Below are positions 9,684 through 21,438 of a DNA stretch of 64,000 nt, one piece after another. How positions within the stretch are numbered: position 1 is the first letter of the stretch; each line of letters opens with the position of its first letter. Under the pieces are notes generated by a model. It worked only from the letters and a program-made list of their open reading frames with translations. It made no database searches and was not told the origin of the DNA. Origin of the DNA: Lysobacter sp. (lineage in GTDB: Bacteria; Pseudomonadota; Gammaproteobacteria; Xanthomonadales; Xanthomonadaceae); assembly GCA_019634715.1 (NCBI GenBank), contig JAHCAU010000005.1:158792-222791 (forward strand), read 5' to 3'. The translations under genes were made by a program, and so were the position numbers.

Positions 9684-10055
9684 ATGAAACGACTGATGTT
9701 GTCCGCGCTGCTGGTGTTGGGCTTCGCGCCGGCCGCCATGGCCGTGCCGCCGTGCTGGCCTGGTTCCGTGGTGAACGTGGGGCCTGCACAGTACCTCAGC
9801 CCGGCGCAGCTGAGTGCCTGGTGGTCGACCAACGGCGTGCCTGCGAACGTGGCCAATGCGCATTACTACGTCGCCTTCCATGCATCCGACCAGCGCTGCA
9901 AGGCCCTGTACGGCAGCGGATCCTGGGCCCAGATCACCGGCCCGAGCTCGATCATCAGCACGCTCAACGGCTACACGATCTCGCAGGGCCTGAACTTCCA
10001 GTGCAAGAAGTGCTCGGGCGGCGTGATCGGCGTGCCGATCGAAGTCGAGAAGTGA
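9684..10055 (+). CDS. Small exported cysteine-containing protein of unknown function
   Basis: A 123-residue protein with a clear Sec signal peptide (MKRLMLSALLVLGFAPAAMA, cleaved before VPP). The mature part is about 103 residues with four cysteines (CWPG, QRCKAL, and CKKC near the end), which suggests disulfide bonding in the periplasm or outside the cell. GGAGAGAG at 9671 is a good ribosome-binding site for the ATG at 9684. A terminator follows at 10138. I recognise no family. The 200 bp before it (9483-9683) hold no gene. Confidence 0.72.
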   Translation: MKRLMLSALLVLGFAPAAMAVPPCWPGSVVNVGPAQYLSPAQLSAWWSTNGVPANVANAHYYVAFHASDQRCKALYGSGSWAQITGPSSIISTLNGYTISQGLNFQCKKCSGGVIGVPIEVEK

Positions 10056-10137
10056 TCGAAGCAGCGCGGCCTGTCGCGATCGGGCCGCACTGATCGACCG
10101 CGTACGGAACGGACGCGTGGTCTCGCAGGGAGCGCAG

Positions 10138-10166
10138 GAGGCGGCGGGGAAACCCGCCGCCTCTTT
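10138..10166. terminator. Bidirectional Rho-independent terminator
   Basis: GAGGCGGCGGG pairs perfectly with CCCGCCGCCTC across a GAAA loop, followed by CTTTC on the plus strand. It is placed between the end of the small exported gene (10055) and the end of the convergent gene at 10174, so it can terminate both. Confidence 0.7.
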
Positions 10167-10173
10167 CATGTCT

Positions 10174-10890
10174 TCAGCGCTCGCTGGCTGCCGGCGTATC
10201 GCGGCGCGCCGAGGCGCGTGCGGAAGCGCTTGCGGCGCCGTTGGCCGAAACGCCATCGCGCGATGCCCGGGCACTGCCGTCGGCATTCGCGTCGGCCGAC
10301 ACGTTCGCCCCGGTGCTGCTGCGGCCCTGGCTGTCCTGGCCGTGCTGACGACCGGCGAGGTCGAGCGACTGCGACGCGTCGGCATGGCCTGCGCCCTGCG
10401 TGCTCGCGTCGCGCGCCGACGATGCCGCGCCCGTTGCGTTCGCGGCCGCCGTTGCCCTGGCGTCTGTCGCGAGCGACGCGCCATTCGACAGGCCATTCGA
10501 CACCACGTCACGGCCGGTGGCCAGCCCGTGCCGCGCGCCATCGCGACTGCGCTGCACGGCAGTGGACGCCACGTCCGTGGCGGTGTCGCGAGTGTGGGCC
10601 GCGGTGGCTTCCGCGCGACCGCGCAGGCGTTCGGCACGCTGGGCGCTGCGTTCGCGCAGGCGCTGGATCCTGTCGCTGCCCGCGTCCACGCCATCGAACA
10701 CACGGCGCGTGGGCAGGTCGCCGTGCAGCGCGCCGCGACCGCTCAGGGTGCCATCGATCGCGCCGGACACCGGTCCGGCATTGCCGCCGAGTCCGCCGCC
10801 GAGGGAGCCGTTGCCGCCCAGCAACTGGGCGTGCGCGGCGCTCGACAGGGTGCCGGCGAGGATCAGGGTCAACATCGACATCTTGCGCAT
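10174..10890 (-). CDS. Low-complexity Ala/Arg/Ser-rich exported protein
   Basis: A 238-residue protein with a signal peptide (MRKMSMLTLILAGTLSSAAHA, cleaved before QLL). A Gly-rich stretch (GGNGSLGGGLGGNAGP) is followed by a long, biased region of Ala, Arg, Ser, Asp and Gly with no predicted fold. The bias suggests an extended or disordered periplasmic or cell-surface protein. It lies 98 bp downstream of the subtilase gene on the same strand, so the pair may be coexpressed and may be an enzyme and its helper or substrate (inference). No family recognised. The start ATG is at 10890. Confidence 0.65.
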   Translation of the reverse strand: MRKMSMLTLILAGTLSSAAHAQLLGGNGSLGGGLGGNAGPVSGAIDGTLSGRGALHGDLPTRRVFDGVDAGSDRIQRLRERSAQRAERLRGRAEATAAHTRDTATDVASTAVQRSRDGARHGLATGRDVVSNGLSNGASLATDARATAAANATGAASSARDASTQGAGHADASQSLDLAGRQHGQDSQGRSSTGANVSADANADGSARASRDGVSANGAASASARASARRDTPAASER

Positions 10891-10988
10891 GGTGGGTCTC
10901 CGGATCACGCGGACCATCCGCGTTCCCATGGCAGGACGAGCGAGGCTGCGCGATTCTTCCCGGGCAGGCGGGCCGCGTTGTTTTTCGT

Positions 10989-12194
10989 TCAGGGAACAGG
11001 CGCGGCTGGACTCGCGATGGCGCCGACGCCGCAGCGCGGGTCGCGGCCGGGCGCTGCGACATCGACGGCCTCGCGCTCCAGCATGCGCAGTGCCTGTGTC
11101 GCGCCGATCGCCGCGACGTGGCGCGCAAGCGCATGCGCGACGATCGGTGCGGCGAACGAGGTGCCGCGCGCGTCGCGCGACGCCACGCCGTCGGCGCAGA
11201 AGTCCAGATGCGGGCCGGCCGCCGACTCCGGCAAGGGGTGCCGGCGTGCATCGAGCGCGCCGACTGCGATCACCGAAGGATAGGCGGCGGGATAGCGTGG
11301 CGGTGCCGCCGGCCCGTCGTTGCCCGCTGCGGCCACGAGCAGGACGCCGCGCGAGGCGAATGCCTCGACCGTGCGTTTCAGCGCGGCGTTGTCCGGTCCG
11401 ACCAGGCTGAGGTTGACGACCGGCACGCGCTCGCGCGCCATCCAGCGCAGCGCATCGATCACGCCCAGCGTATCGCCGCCCGCGCGCGCGCCGCACCACA
11501 GGTCCGCTGCGAAGAGATCGCCCGTCGCACCCGCGACGAGACGGCCTGCGACCTGCGTGCCATGGCGCTGCGGCACCGCGCGCCCGTCGCAGCCGTGGCG
11601 ATGCACCTTGATGCGCGACAGCGCGGGATGGGCAGCATCCACGCCGCCGTCGACCAGGCCGACATGCAGCGTCGGCGTCGCGTTCGGCGCGCCCGCTGAA
11701 GCGCTGGCAGCCTCTTCGCCGGCCGGCAGATAGAGATGATGGAAATCGATCGTCGCATCGGGCATCGCGTCGCGCAGTGCGCGCAGTCCGCGCGCGGGCG
11801 TGCGGTTGCGCGTGTCGCGTAACTGCGCGATCGAAGGTGCGATGTCGTCGGCATCGTGACGGACGATCGTGAAGCCTGCGACGCGCGCGCGCGCGAGGCC
11901 ATCCGCGCTGGCGTCGATGGCGAGATATTCGCCGCGGCGCATCGCGTCGCCCGCAGGCGTGACATCGACGCGCCGACCTTCCCGGCGACGCAGCGTGTCG
12001 ATGCGGCGCGCGTAATCGTTCAAGGTGCCGAGCGCCGCGTCGGCGGCATTGCGTGCGTTGCGCACGGTGTCTTCGACCGGCGTGCCGGGCAGCGTCGTCG
12101 GCGGCAGCGCGGGCAGCGGCACCTGCGCCATGGCCGGCGACACGGCCAGCAGGCACGGCAGGAGCACGCGGAAAAGGGATGGGGAGCGCGTCAC
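10989..12194 (-). CDS. Secreted S8 (subtilisin-family) serine protease
   Basis: About 401 residues from a GTG at 12194, which has GGAG six bases upstream and yields a compact signal peptide (LFRVLLPCLLAVSPAMA). An ATG at 12224 would add ten residues without a ribosome-binding site. After a prodomain-like region of about 170 residues come the catalytic Asp (VDGGVDAAHP, about 182), His (QRHGTQVAG, about 211), oxyanion Asn (AAGNDGP, about 292) and Ser (RGTSFAAP, about 346). It is divergent from an ECF sigma/anti-sigma pair, which suggests that sigma factor may control it (inference). Confidence 0.88.
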   Translation of the reverse strand: MTRSPSLFRVLLPCLLAVSPAMAQVPLPALPPTTLPGTPVEDTVRNARNAADAALGTLNDYARRIDTLRRREGRRVDVTPAGDAMRRGEYLAIDASADGLARARVAGFTIVRHDADDIAPSIAQLRDTRNRTPARGLRALRDAMPDATIDFHHLYLPAGEEAASASAGAPNATPTLHVGLVDGGVDAAHPALSRIKVHRHGCDGRAVPQRHGTQVAGRLVAGATGDLFAADLWCGARAGGDTLGVIDALRWMARERVPVVNLSLVGPDNAALKRTVEAFASRGVLLVAAAGNDGPAAPPRYPAAYPSVIAVGALDARRHPLPESAAGPHLDFCADGVASRDARGTSFAAPIVAHALARHVAAIGATQALRMLEREAVDVAAPGRDPRCGVGAIASPAAPVP

Positions 12195-12297
12195 GACGGT
12201 CTCCTGGGCGACGACGGCACGCATGCTAGCATCGGCCCGGACGACGCCCGCTGAGCGGGTGGCGCAGACGAGGGAAGAAACGGCCCCGCCCGAACGT

Positions 12298-12810
12298 ATG
12301 ACGGCTGAACCCACTTCGCAGAGCCTTCCCGAGACGATGATCCGCGACGCCCTGCCGGCGCTGCTGCCGCGCATGCGGCGCATGGCCCGCGCCCTGACCG
12401 GGCACGCCGCCGATGCCGACGACCTGGTGCAGATCGCGCTGGAGCGTGCGCTCGCGCGCGCGACCCAGTGGCGCCCGGACGGCCGTGCCGACGCGTGGGT
12501 GTTCGGCATCCTGCGCAACGCCTGGCTGGACGAGTTGCGCAGCCGGTCGCGCTGGCAGCAGGTGCTGGCCCCGGAAGAGGCGGGCGAAACCGTCGGCGAG
12601 CCAGCGATGGAGCGGCAGACGACCGCCTGGTCGGTTGGCGAAGCGGTCGGGCGCCTGCCGCCGGAGCAGCGCGAAGTGGTGGCGCTGGTGCTGGTGGAAG
12701 GCCTGGGCTATCGGGAAACCGCCGAACTGCTCGGTATCCCCATCGGTACGGTCACCAGCCGCCTGGCGCGCGCACGCGCCGCATTGCAGACATGGTTGGG
12801 TGAGGCATGA
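12298..12810 (+). CDS. ECF-type RNA polymerase sigma factor
   Basis: A 170-residue sigma-70 family factor of the ECF group. Region 2 spans about residues 20-85 (GHAADADDLVQIALERALAR, then WVFGILRNAWLDELR), and region 4 spans about 119-165 (LPPEQREVVALVLVEGLGYRETAELLGIPIGT as two blocks, then SRLARARAAL). The start is either the ATG at 12298 or the internal ATG at 12337. Its stop overlaps the anti-sigma start (ATGA at 12807). It reads away from the S8 protease across a roughly 100-bp shared promoter region. Confidence 0.9.
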   Translation: MTAEPTSQSLPETMIRDALPALLPRMRRMARALTGHAADADDLVQIALERALARATQWRPDGRADAWVFGILRNAWLDELRSRSRWQQVLAPEEAGETVGEPAMERQTTAWSVGEAVGRLPPEQREVVALVLVEGLGYRETAELLGIPIGTVTSRLARARAALQTWLGEA

Positions 12811-13583
12811 CGAACGAGAAGACGCACGAGATCGATCCCATCGAATGGCAGGCCTATCTCGACGGTGAGCTGGACGACGACGCGCGCGCGCGGGTCGCCG
12901 TCGCCATCTCGACCGATCCCGCACTGGCCGATCGCCTCGCGCGCGACCTGCGCCTGCAGGCACGGGTGCGCGATGCGTTCGCCGATGTCCTTGAAGAACC
13001 CGTGCCGGGGCATCTGCACGCGATGCTTGCGGTTGCCGCGGCACCGCAAGCGTCCGCCGACCCGCCATCGCAGTCACCGGGAGACACGAACATCGTCGTT
13101 CTTCAGTCTCGCAGCACGCATCGACGCATCCCGCCCGCATGGCTGGGCTATGCCGCAGCGGCAGTGCTGGCCGTCGTCGCGATCGGCGGCGCATGGCAGC
13201 ACCTGCAGTCTCCTGTTCGCATGCGTGGCGGCGAACTCGTCGCGGGCGGCGCCTTGGCCAGGGGACTGGACCACGCACTCGCTTCCGCACCGGAGACCGC
13301 ATCGACAGTGTCGATCGGCCTGACGTTCCGTGCCCGCGACGGACGCGTCTGCCGCAGTTTCCGCTATCGCGGCGACGCGGCGCTGAGCGGACTGGCGTGT
13401 CGCGACGACGACGCATGGCGGCTGTCGGCGCTGGATCGCATCGATGCCGCAAGCGAAGGCGAATGGCGCCAGGCTTCGTCCGCGATGACGCCCGCGGTCC
13501 AGGCTGCGGTCGATGCCGCGCTGGTCGGCGACGCCTTCGATGCCGAAGCGGAACGCGCTTCGCGCGCCAGCGGATGGCGCTGA
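12807..13583 (+). CDS. Membrane-anchored anti-sigma factor
   Basis: A 258-residue protein that overlaps the sigma gene by four bases. The cytoplasmic N-terminus (residues 1-105) has the anti-sigma pattern WQAYLDGELDDDAR and a helical segment, but lacks the zinc-binding H-x3-C-x2-C motif. One membrane helix spans about residues 112-129, followed by a periplasmic domain of about 125 residues with two cysteines (GRVCRSFRYRG, SGLACRDDD). Release of the sigma factor would depend on a periplasmic signal (family knowledge). A terminator follows at 13587. Confidence 0.82.
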   Translation: MTNEKTHEIDPIEWQAYLDGELDDDARARVAVAISTDPALADRLARDLRLQARVRDAFADVLEEPVPGHLHAMLAVAAAPQASADPPSQSPGDTNIVVLQSRSTHRRIPPAWLGYAAAAVLAVVAIGGAWQHLQSPVRMRGGELVAGGALARGLDHALASAPETASTVSIGLTFRARDGRVCRSFRYRGDAALSGLACRDDDAWRLSALDRIDAASEGEWRQASSAMTPAVQAAVDAALVGDAFDAEAERASRASGWR

Positions 13584-13586
13584 ACA

Positions 13587-13617
13587 AGGAAAAGGCCCCG
13601 CAATGCGGGGCCTTGTT
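13587..13617. terminator. Terminator shared by the anti-sigma gene and gcvP
   Basis: AAGGCCCCGC at 13590-13599 pairs with GCGGGGCCTT at 13603-13612 across a short loop, with A-rich and T-rich flanks on the two sides. It sits between two convergent genes (ends at 13583 and 13644) and can work in both directions. Confidence 0.85.
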
Positions 13618-13643
13618 CGTCTCATCGCGAGTCGAAGCGACGC

Positions 13644-16550
<2,907 letters not shown>

Positions 16551-16619
16551 GGAGAAGGCATCGTCTGGCGCGGCCGGGCCGCGGGAGGGGCGTTGCGACC
16601 CGTCGAGCCGGGTCGAATG

Positions 16620-16872
16620 AGTGCCCCTCTGTCCTTCTGCCTGAGAGTTTGGAAGCGCGGTCCGCGGGAGGCGGGGGGAGGGTCGCTCCCGTGACGCGTT
16701 TCTTGCCCCTTCGGCGCCGGCGCTGCCCGTACTGCGGTGGGCGGCCGATCTCTCCAGAGTGTTTGGATCGACGGTGGTTGTGGGGCCTGAGCGATTACGG
16801 GCGTTTGCGCCTTCGGCAGCGGCCGCGCCCTCCGACGAGTCGAGGACAGCCGCTTCTCCCACCGTGCGGCGG
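16620..16872 (-). promoter_or_regulatory. Tandem glycine riboswitch upstream of gcvP
   Basis: Read on the minus strand, the leader contains two glycine aptamers. The first (about 16872-16765) has GGTGGGAGAAGCGGC, GCCGAAGGCGCAA and CGCTCAGGC. The second (about 16757-16620) has CTCTGGAGAG, GCCGAAGGGGCAAG, and CTCTCAGGCAGAAGGACAG. These are the conserved aptamer blocks, and the order and short linker match the cooperative tandem class. Glycine binding normally switches on glycine cleavage genes. About 70 bp remain between the second aptamer and the ATG, room for an expression platform. Confidence 0.93.
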
Positions 16873-16873
16873 G

Positions 16874-16879
16874 ATTATA
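16874..16879 (-). promoter_or_regulatory. Consensus -10 box (TATAAT) for the gcvP riboswitch transcript
   Basis: A perfect TATAAT on the minus strand. It would start transcription about seven bases later, at the very first base-paired position of the first glycine aptamer. The -35 region is weak. Nothing else convincing lies between it and the chitinase end at 17103, except a GC-rich hairpin at 17003-17028. Confidence 0.65.
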
Positions 16880-17002
16880 GCGGCTCGTCGTCGGCTCAGG
16901 TGACGACGGGATCGCCGGCGTCGTGGCGCCATGGCATGGCCGGTGCCGGAATGCGTCGCGACGGAAGTGTCGCAAGTGTTTGATTGTTTGAGGAATCGAT
17001 GT

Positions 17003-17028
17003 GGCGGGGGCCGGTCGTCGGCCCCGCC
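17003..17028. terminator. GC-rich hairpin, probable end of the chitinase transcript
   Basis: GGCGGGGGCCG at 17003-17013 pairs with CGGCCCCGCC at 17019-17028 with one bulged G. It lies 75 bp after the GH19 chitinase stop on the minus strand. No T tract follows, so intrinsic termination is uncertain. Confidence 0.4.
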
Positions 17029-17102
17029 ATATCCTCACGTGACTGCGTTCGTTCCGGCCAATCCGATGAACGGGTGGGCGGCCGCGTCGCAGCGGGCAGC
17101 GT

Positions 17103-18536
17103 TTACTTCAGGGTGACCTTGAAGTGGTGTTCGACGCACTTGACGTAGTCGCCGGGGACGAGCGCGTTGAAGGGCGTCTGGTAAGCGACCAGCTTGCAGG
17201 CGTAGGTCTTGCCGTCGGGCCGGGTCGGGTCGTAGCTCCAGTCCTGTTCCCAGTTCAGCGGCTGGGCGCCGGCGCCGTTGGCGGGGAAGGGTTTCTGCGT
17301 GGCGCAGCTCAGCGACTCGGTGGTCGGCACGGGCACCACGAAGAACTTCGCTGTCTCGGGGTAGTAGGCGATGCGGTTGGCCGCCTGCGGCTTGTCGGTG
17401 CCCGAGTTGCACTCGATGCCGCCGTTGATGATGTTGATGGTGGCGCCGAACCCTGCGCTGATGTTCGCGGCGGCATCCGCGGCGTTGGGTTTCCAGGTGC
17501 CGTCGACCACGTGCAGCATCGAGGGCTTCGGCGGTTGCGGATACACGTAGAAGAACGTGGCCGACGCCAGGTTCAGCCAGGTGTCCGCGACCAGTTCGGG
17601 CCTGTCCAGCAGCGTGCGCACGGTGCCGAACATCGCCAGCGAGAACGGGCCGTAGTTGTAGTTGTACGACAGCTGCTTGGCGCCGCGGCCGTAGTACTTC
17701 TTGAAGCTGCCGTCGGCATTCCTGCCGCAGGGCCAGGTCTGTCCCTGCCAGGTCGACGGCGCGCACTCGGCGTTGTAGCCGCAGCTGGTGCCGGTGTCGC
17801 TGCAGCCGGCTTCGCGGAGGAAATACAGGCCCTGGCGCCACTGCGGGATCGGCGAGTTCGGGTCGTGCGCGCCCGTTTCCTGGGCGAAGTGGGCGAACAT
17901 CGTGGCCAGGCCCTTGCTGCAGATGGCGTCGGCGTTGCGGCCGTCGCTGTAATCGGCGCAGATGGCGGGGAATTTCGCGACCGCCTGCAGGAAGCGGGTG
18001 TAGGTGTAGCTGGCATCACGCATGGGGAACAGCAGTTGCCAGTCGTTCGCCGTCAGCAGGCGTTCGACCCGCTTCACGTTCACCGGATTGGCGGCACGAC
18101 CGGGCACGACCGCTTCCACGGACGCGGTGTCCAGCGTACGCACCGAGGCCTTGATCTGCTGGAACAGCGGGCTGGCGGTCAGGCGGACTTCGGTCGCTTC
18201 GGCCTCGCTCTTCGTCGGGATGCCGGTGGGCGTGCCCGTGCCGGGGCCGGTGCTGCCATCGAAGCTGCATTCGCCGGATGGCCTGGCTTCCCAGACCTCG
18301 TTCTTCGACGGCTCGTTGTTCTGCGTCCACCACTTGGCGCGCCAGGTGGTGGTGTTGTGGACGACGTAGTGGCCGCCGAGATAGACCTTGCTGGCCTGCC
18401 AGTATCCGCAGGTGGGAAGCGCGGTGGCGAGGCGCGTGGTGCGCGGCGATGCGGCATGGACATCATGGGCGGATGCACCACCGAGCAACAGCAGGCAGAG
18501 CAGTGCGCCGACATGGGTTCGATCGGGTCTGGACAT
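17103..18536 (-). CDS. Secreted GH19 chitinase with a chitin-binding domain
   Basis: Hydrolyses chitin by the inverting GH19 mechanism. The 477-residue product has a signal peptide (cleaved near residue 23-29), a CBM5/12-type chitin-binding domain at about residues 41-90 (CGYWQASKVYLGGHYVVH, then WRAKWWTQNNEP), a Thr/Gly-Pro linker and a GH19 domain from about 115. The catalytic Glu is in FAHFAQETGAHD (Glu220). KKYYGRGAKQLSYNYNYG is the family substrate-cleft signature. It lies downstream of the GH18 chitinase on the same strand, an endo/endo pair for chitin. Confidence 0.95.
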   Translation of the reverse strand: MSRPDRTHVGALLCLLLLGGASAHDVHAASPRTTRLATALPTCGYWQASKVYLGGHYVVHNTTTWRAKWWTQNNEPSKNEVWEARPSGECSFDGSTGPGTGTPTGIPTKSEAEATEVRLTASPLFQQIKASVRTLDTASVEAVVPGRAANPVNVKRVERLLTANDWQLLFPMRDASYTYTRFLQAVAKFPAICADYSDGRNADAICSKGLATMFAHFAQETGAHDPNSPIPQWRQGLYFLREAGCSDTGTSCGYNAECAPSTWQGQTWPCGRNADGSFKKYYGRGAKQLSYNYNYGPFSLAMFGTVRTLLDRPELVADTWLNLASATFFYVYPQPPKPSMLHVVDGTWKPNAADAAANISAGFGATINIINGGIECNSGTDKPQAANRIAYYPETAKFFVVPVPTTESLSCATQKPFPANGAGAQPLNWEQDWSYDPTRPDGKTYACKLVAYQTPFNALVPGDYVKCVEHHFKVTLK

Positions 18537-18657
18537 GGATATCTCCGGAAGTCACGTATGCGAGGGCAGGCATGCTCGACGGGGTGCGCAGCGAGGTGCG
18601 GCGCCGGGTGCGTGTCTGCGATCGACGGGTGGGATGCACGCGCCGTGGCGCGCGGAT

Positions 18658-18684
18658 GGGCGGCGCGCTCTGGCCGCGCCGCCC
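18658..18684. other. Perfect 10-bp hairpin between the two chitinase genes
   Basis: GGGCGGCGCG (18658-18667) pairs with CGCGCCGCCC (18675-18684) over a 7-base loop, 31 bp after the GH18 stop and about 120 bp before the GH19 start. Without a T tract it could be a weak terminator or an mRNA-stabilising stem that sets different levels of the two enzymes. Confidence 0.5.
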
Positions 18685-18715
18685 CGAGACCGGTTCATGG
18701 CCGGCTACGGCCCGC

Positions 18716-21277
18716 TCATGGCAGGTAGGGCAGCCAGGGCTTCTCCTCCCGGATCGCGTACGTCTTGCCGCCCAGGGCGACGGTGTAGTTCGACGGCCCG
18801 GAGATCGGATACTGGTACACGAGGGTCAGGGTCACGCTCTGGCCGGCGGCCAGGCTCTGCCAGGCCGGCAGCTTCACCGCGATGCGGTGGAAGTCGCCCT
18901 TCAGGCCGCCGATGTTGTTGCCGCTGTGGCCGGTGACGACCGTGCGCAGGCCGAAGCCGGACTGGTCGGACAGGTTCGCCGGTGCGGCGGTGGGCACGTC
19001 GAACTGGAACTCGGTGCCGCCGGGCAGGGCGCGGGTGGAGCGGTTGGTGATGGTGAGCTTGGGCGAGATCGGGTAGTTGCTGTCGCCCAGCGCGAAACCA
19101 CCCAGTGCGAAGCGCACGTCGATCGCCGCCGTCGGTGCCGCGATCGTCGGGGCCTGCACCTGCACCGGCGTGGCCGACGCGCGGCTGAAGGTGTCGTGCA
19201 GCAGCGTGGTCAGCGTGGTGCCGATGAAGTACTCGCCCTGGCCGTTGTTGCGCTGCGGGTGCCAGGCGTAGTCGCCGGCCAGTTCCCAGAACATCACGCC
19301 GCCGACGTCGTTGCGTTCGGCCCATGCGGCCTTGCGCGCGATCGAGGTCTCGTCCTCGGTCGACAGGAAGACCTTCTTCGTCGCGTTCCACAGCCAGGGC
19401 GCGGCCAGCGTTGCGTCGTAGTGACGCTGGTAGCTGCCGGTGACCTGGTTCGCGGGCAGCGCCGGGTTCAGGCCGTAGCTGGCGAGGTAGCTCCCGCCAT
19501 GCTGGCGTTCGAGGTTCTTCGCGTGCCACATCGGGTTGGAGCCGGCGCCGACTTCACGGCCCTGCTCCTCGTCGTGCCAGAGGTTGTCGATGCCCACCGC
19601 GCCGTCGCCGCAGGTCGTCAGGCCGGCCGGGCAGCCGCTGGACAGCGGGGCCTTGCCCCAGAGGCCGTTGGTGCCGCCGACGACGTTGCGCCAGCCGCGC
19701 GAGTAGTAGGGCACGCCGATGTTGATGCGCGAACCCGGCAGCGCGCCGCGGTAGTAATGCCACGCCCAGTCGGTGTTGAGGTAGCCGATGCCGCCGAACT
19801 GCGCGCTGGTGTAGACGTTCCAGCGCACCAGCTCCGCGTCCTTGCCATCGTCGAACAGTGCCGCGTTCGGGCCGACGAATTCGTTCCAGGCACCGTGCAG
19901 GTCGTAGGACATCACGTTGACGAAGTCGAAGTAGCGCAGGCTGTCGAACGCTTCCATGCCGCGCAGCAGGTAGCCGGAGGCCGGCACCGCTGCGGTGAGC
20001 TGGTAATAGCGGCCATCCTGCGCGGCGGCGCGGTCGAGCTTCTCGCGCAGCGTCTTCATCAGCGCGTTGTAGCCCTTGTTGAGGTGCGCGCGACGCGGAT
20101 TGGCGACCGCCCAATCCAGCGGATTGCCGGCATCGAGCATCGAGGTCGGGTATTCGTAGTCGATGTCGAGGCCGTCGAAGCCGTACTTGCGCAGGAACGC
20201 CACCGACGAATCGGCGAAGGCGTTGATGCCGGCCTGGTTGATGCTGCCGTCGGCATTGATGGTCATGCTGTAGAAGCCGCCGCTGTTCACGCGGTTGCCG
20301 CCGGCATCGAAATAGCCGCCGGTTTCGGCCCAGCCGCCGACCGAGATCAGCGTGCGCACGTTCGGGTGCAGGCGCTTGTACCTGGTCAGCAGGTTGAAAT
20401 GGCCCTTGTACGGCAGCGACGGGTCGAGTTCGGCGCCGGCCACGCCGGGCCAGCTCATGTCGGTGGCGGCGTTGCCCGGGACGTTCTCGCCGACCGAGAT
20501 GCGGTGGCTCGCATCGACGTGCGCGAAGGCGTAGTTGATGTGGGTGAGCTTGCCCCAGGGGATGTCCTTGGCGAGATAGGCCGGCTGGCCGTTCTTGCCG
20601 GTGCGCCAGCTGGTGAAGTAGCCGATGATGCGGCGCCTGCTCTGGTTCGCGAGTTTTTCCTTGCCGCCGCTCTGGTAGGTGTGGCAGTAGGGAACGTCGA
20701 CATCGGGTGTTCGCGCCAGGCGCTCGGGCAGGCACAGCAGATGGCCCGTGGGCGGGGGCACGGTGACCAGGGCGTCGCCCGGCGGATTGGTGCCGCCACC
20801 GCCATCGCCGCCGCAATTGGCGACGAAGGCCCACGGGTCGCCCGCGGTCGGCAGGTTGCCCTGCGTCCACCACTTCGCCTGGTAGGTCTTCGATTCGTGG
20901 GTCACGCGCTGGCCGCCGGAATAGGCGGCGGTGGCGCTCCAGACCGGATCGGCGCAGCCGGGCGGATTGGTGCCACCACCACCGTCGTCGCCGCCACCAC
21001 CGCAGTTGGCGATGAACTTCCACGGGTCGCCGGCGGTGGGCAGGTTGCCCTGGCTCCACCACTTGGCTTCGTAGGTCTTCGATTCGTGGCTCACGCGCTG
21101 GCCGCCGTTGTAGACGGCGGTGGCGCTCCACGCGGGGTCGGTACAGGCGGCGGCGATCGCGAAGTTGCGGGCGCCGGGCGCGAATTTCTGGGAGACGGTG
21201 CCGTGCAACTGCCACGCGGCGGCGCTGGTGATCACCGCCACGACACCGATCTTCACGGAGAGGGAGGATCGCAACAT
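18716..21277 (-). CDS. Secreted GH18 chitinase with two chitin-binding domains
   Basis: An 853-residue chitinase that uses substrate-assisted catalysis. After a membrane-type export signal (residues 1-25) come two almost identical CBM5/12 domains at about 45-92 and 108-154 (each with HESKTY, AKWW, GNLPTAGDPW), joined by Gly/Asp linkers. The GH18 barrel starts near residue 215. Its catalytic motif DGLDIDYEYP covers 368-377, with Glu375 the acid/base. A C-terminal domain of about 150 residues (from TPVQVQAPTIAAP) looks like a beta-sandwich. The start is the ATG at 21277. Confidence 0.95.
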   Translation of the reverse strand: MLRSSLSVKIGVVAVITSAAAWQLHGTVSQKFAPGARNFAIAAACTDPAWSATAVYNGGQRVSHESKTYEAKWWSQGNLPTAGDPWKFIANCGGGGDDGGGGTNPPGCADPVWSATAAYSGGQRVTHESKTYQAKWWTQGNLPTAGDPWAFVANCGGDGGGGTNPPGDALVTVPPPTGHLLCLPERLARTPDVDVPYCHTYQSGGKEKLANQSRRRIIGYFTSWRTGKNGQPAYLAKDIPWGKLTHINYAFAHVDASHRISVGENVPGNAATDMSWPGVAGAELDPSLPYKGHFNLLTRYKRLHPNVRTLISVGGWAETGGYFDAGGNRVNSGGFYSMTINADGSINQAGINAFADSSVAFLRKYGFDGLDIDYEYPTSMLDAGNPLDWAVANPRRAHLNKGYNALMKTLREKLDRAAAQDGRYYQLTAAVPASGYLLRGMEAFDSLRYFDFVNVMSYDLHGAWNEFVGPNAALFDDGKDAELVRWNVYTSAQFGGIGYLNTDWAWHYYRGALPGSRINIGVPYYSRGWRNVVGGTNGLWGKAPLSSGCPAGLTTCGDGAVGIDNLWHDEEQGREVGAGSNPMWHAKNLERQHGGSYLASYGLNPALPANQVTGSYQRHYDATLAAPWLWNATKKVFLSTEDETSIARKAAWAERNDVGGVMFWELAGDYAWHPQRNNGQGEYFIGTTLTTLLHDTFSRASATPVQVQAPTIAAPTAAIDVRFALGGFALGDSNYPISPKLTITNRSTRALPGGTEFQFDVPTAAPANLSDQSGFGLRTVVTGHSGNNIGGLKGDFHRIAVKLPAWQSLAAGQSVTLTLVYQYPISGPSNYTVALGGKTYAIREEKPWLPYLP

Positions 21278-21371
21278 GGTCTTTCCTTGATGGGCCCGCG
21301 GGGACGGGCGTGGTGCGGGGGAAGCGGTGCGTCGTCGTGCCCGCCGCGATGGCGATGTTCGGCGGGCTGAG

Positions 21372-21438
21372 GATGACAACGATGGTCAGCCTGTTTTCAA
21401 GGCCATCGGTGCGCATCCTGATGAAATCGATGACAACG
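21372..21438. promoter_or_regulatory. Direct repeats GATGACAACG in the chitinase/MFS divergent region
   Basis: GATGACAACG occurs at 21372-21381 and again at 21429-21438, 95-160 bp upstream of the GH18 ATG. On the minus strand both give CGTTGTCATC, whose TTGTCA resembles a -35 box. The AT-rich stretch around 21400-21460 stands out from the GC-rich flanks. It could be a regulator site for the chitinase or the MFS gene. I see no gene elsewhere in 21278-21703. Confidence 0.35.

Noticed and set aside
18658..18684. A Rho-independent terminator between the chitinase genes
   Set aside because: The stem is perfect, but no T tract follows on the minus strand; kept only as a hairpin.
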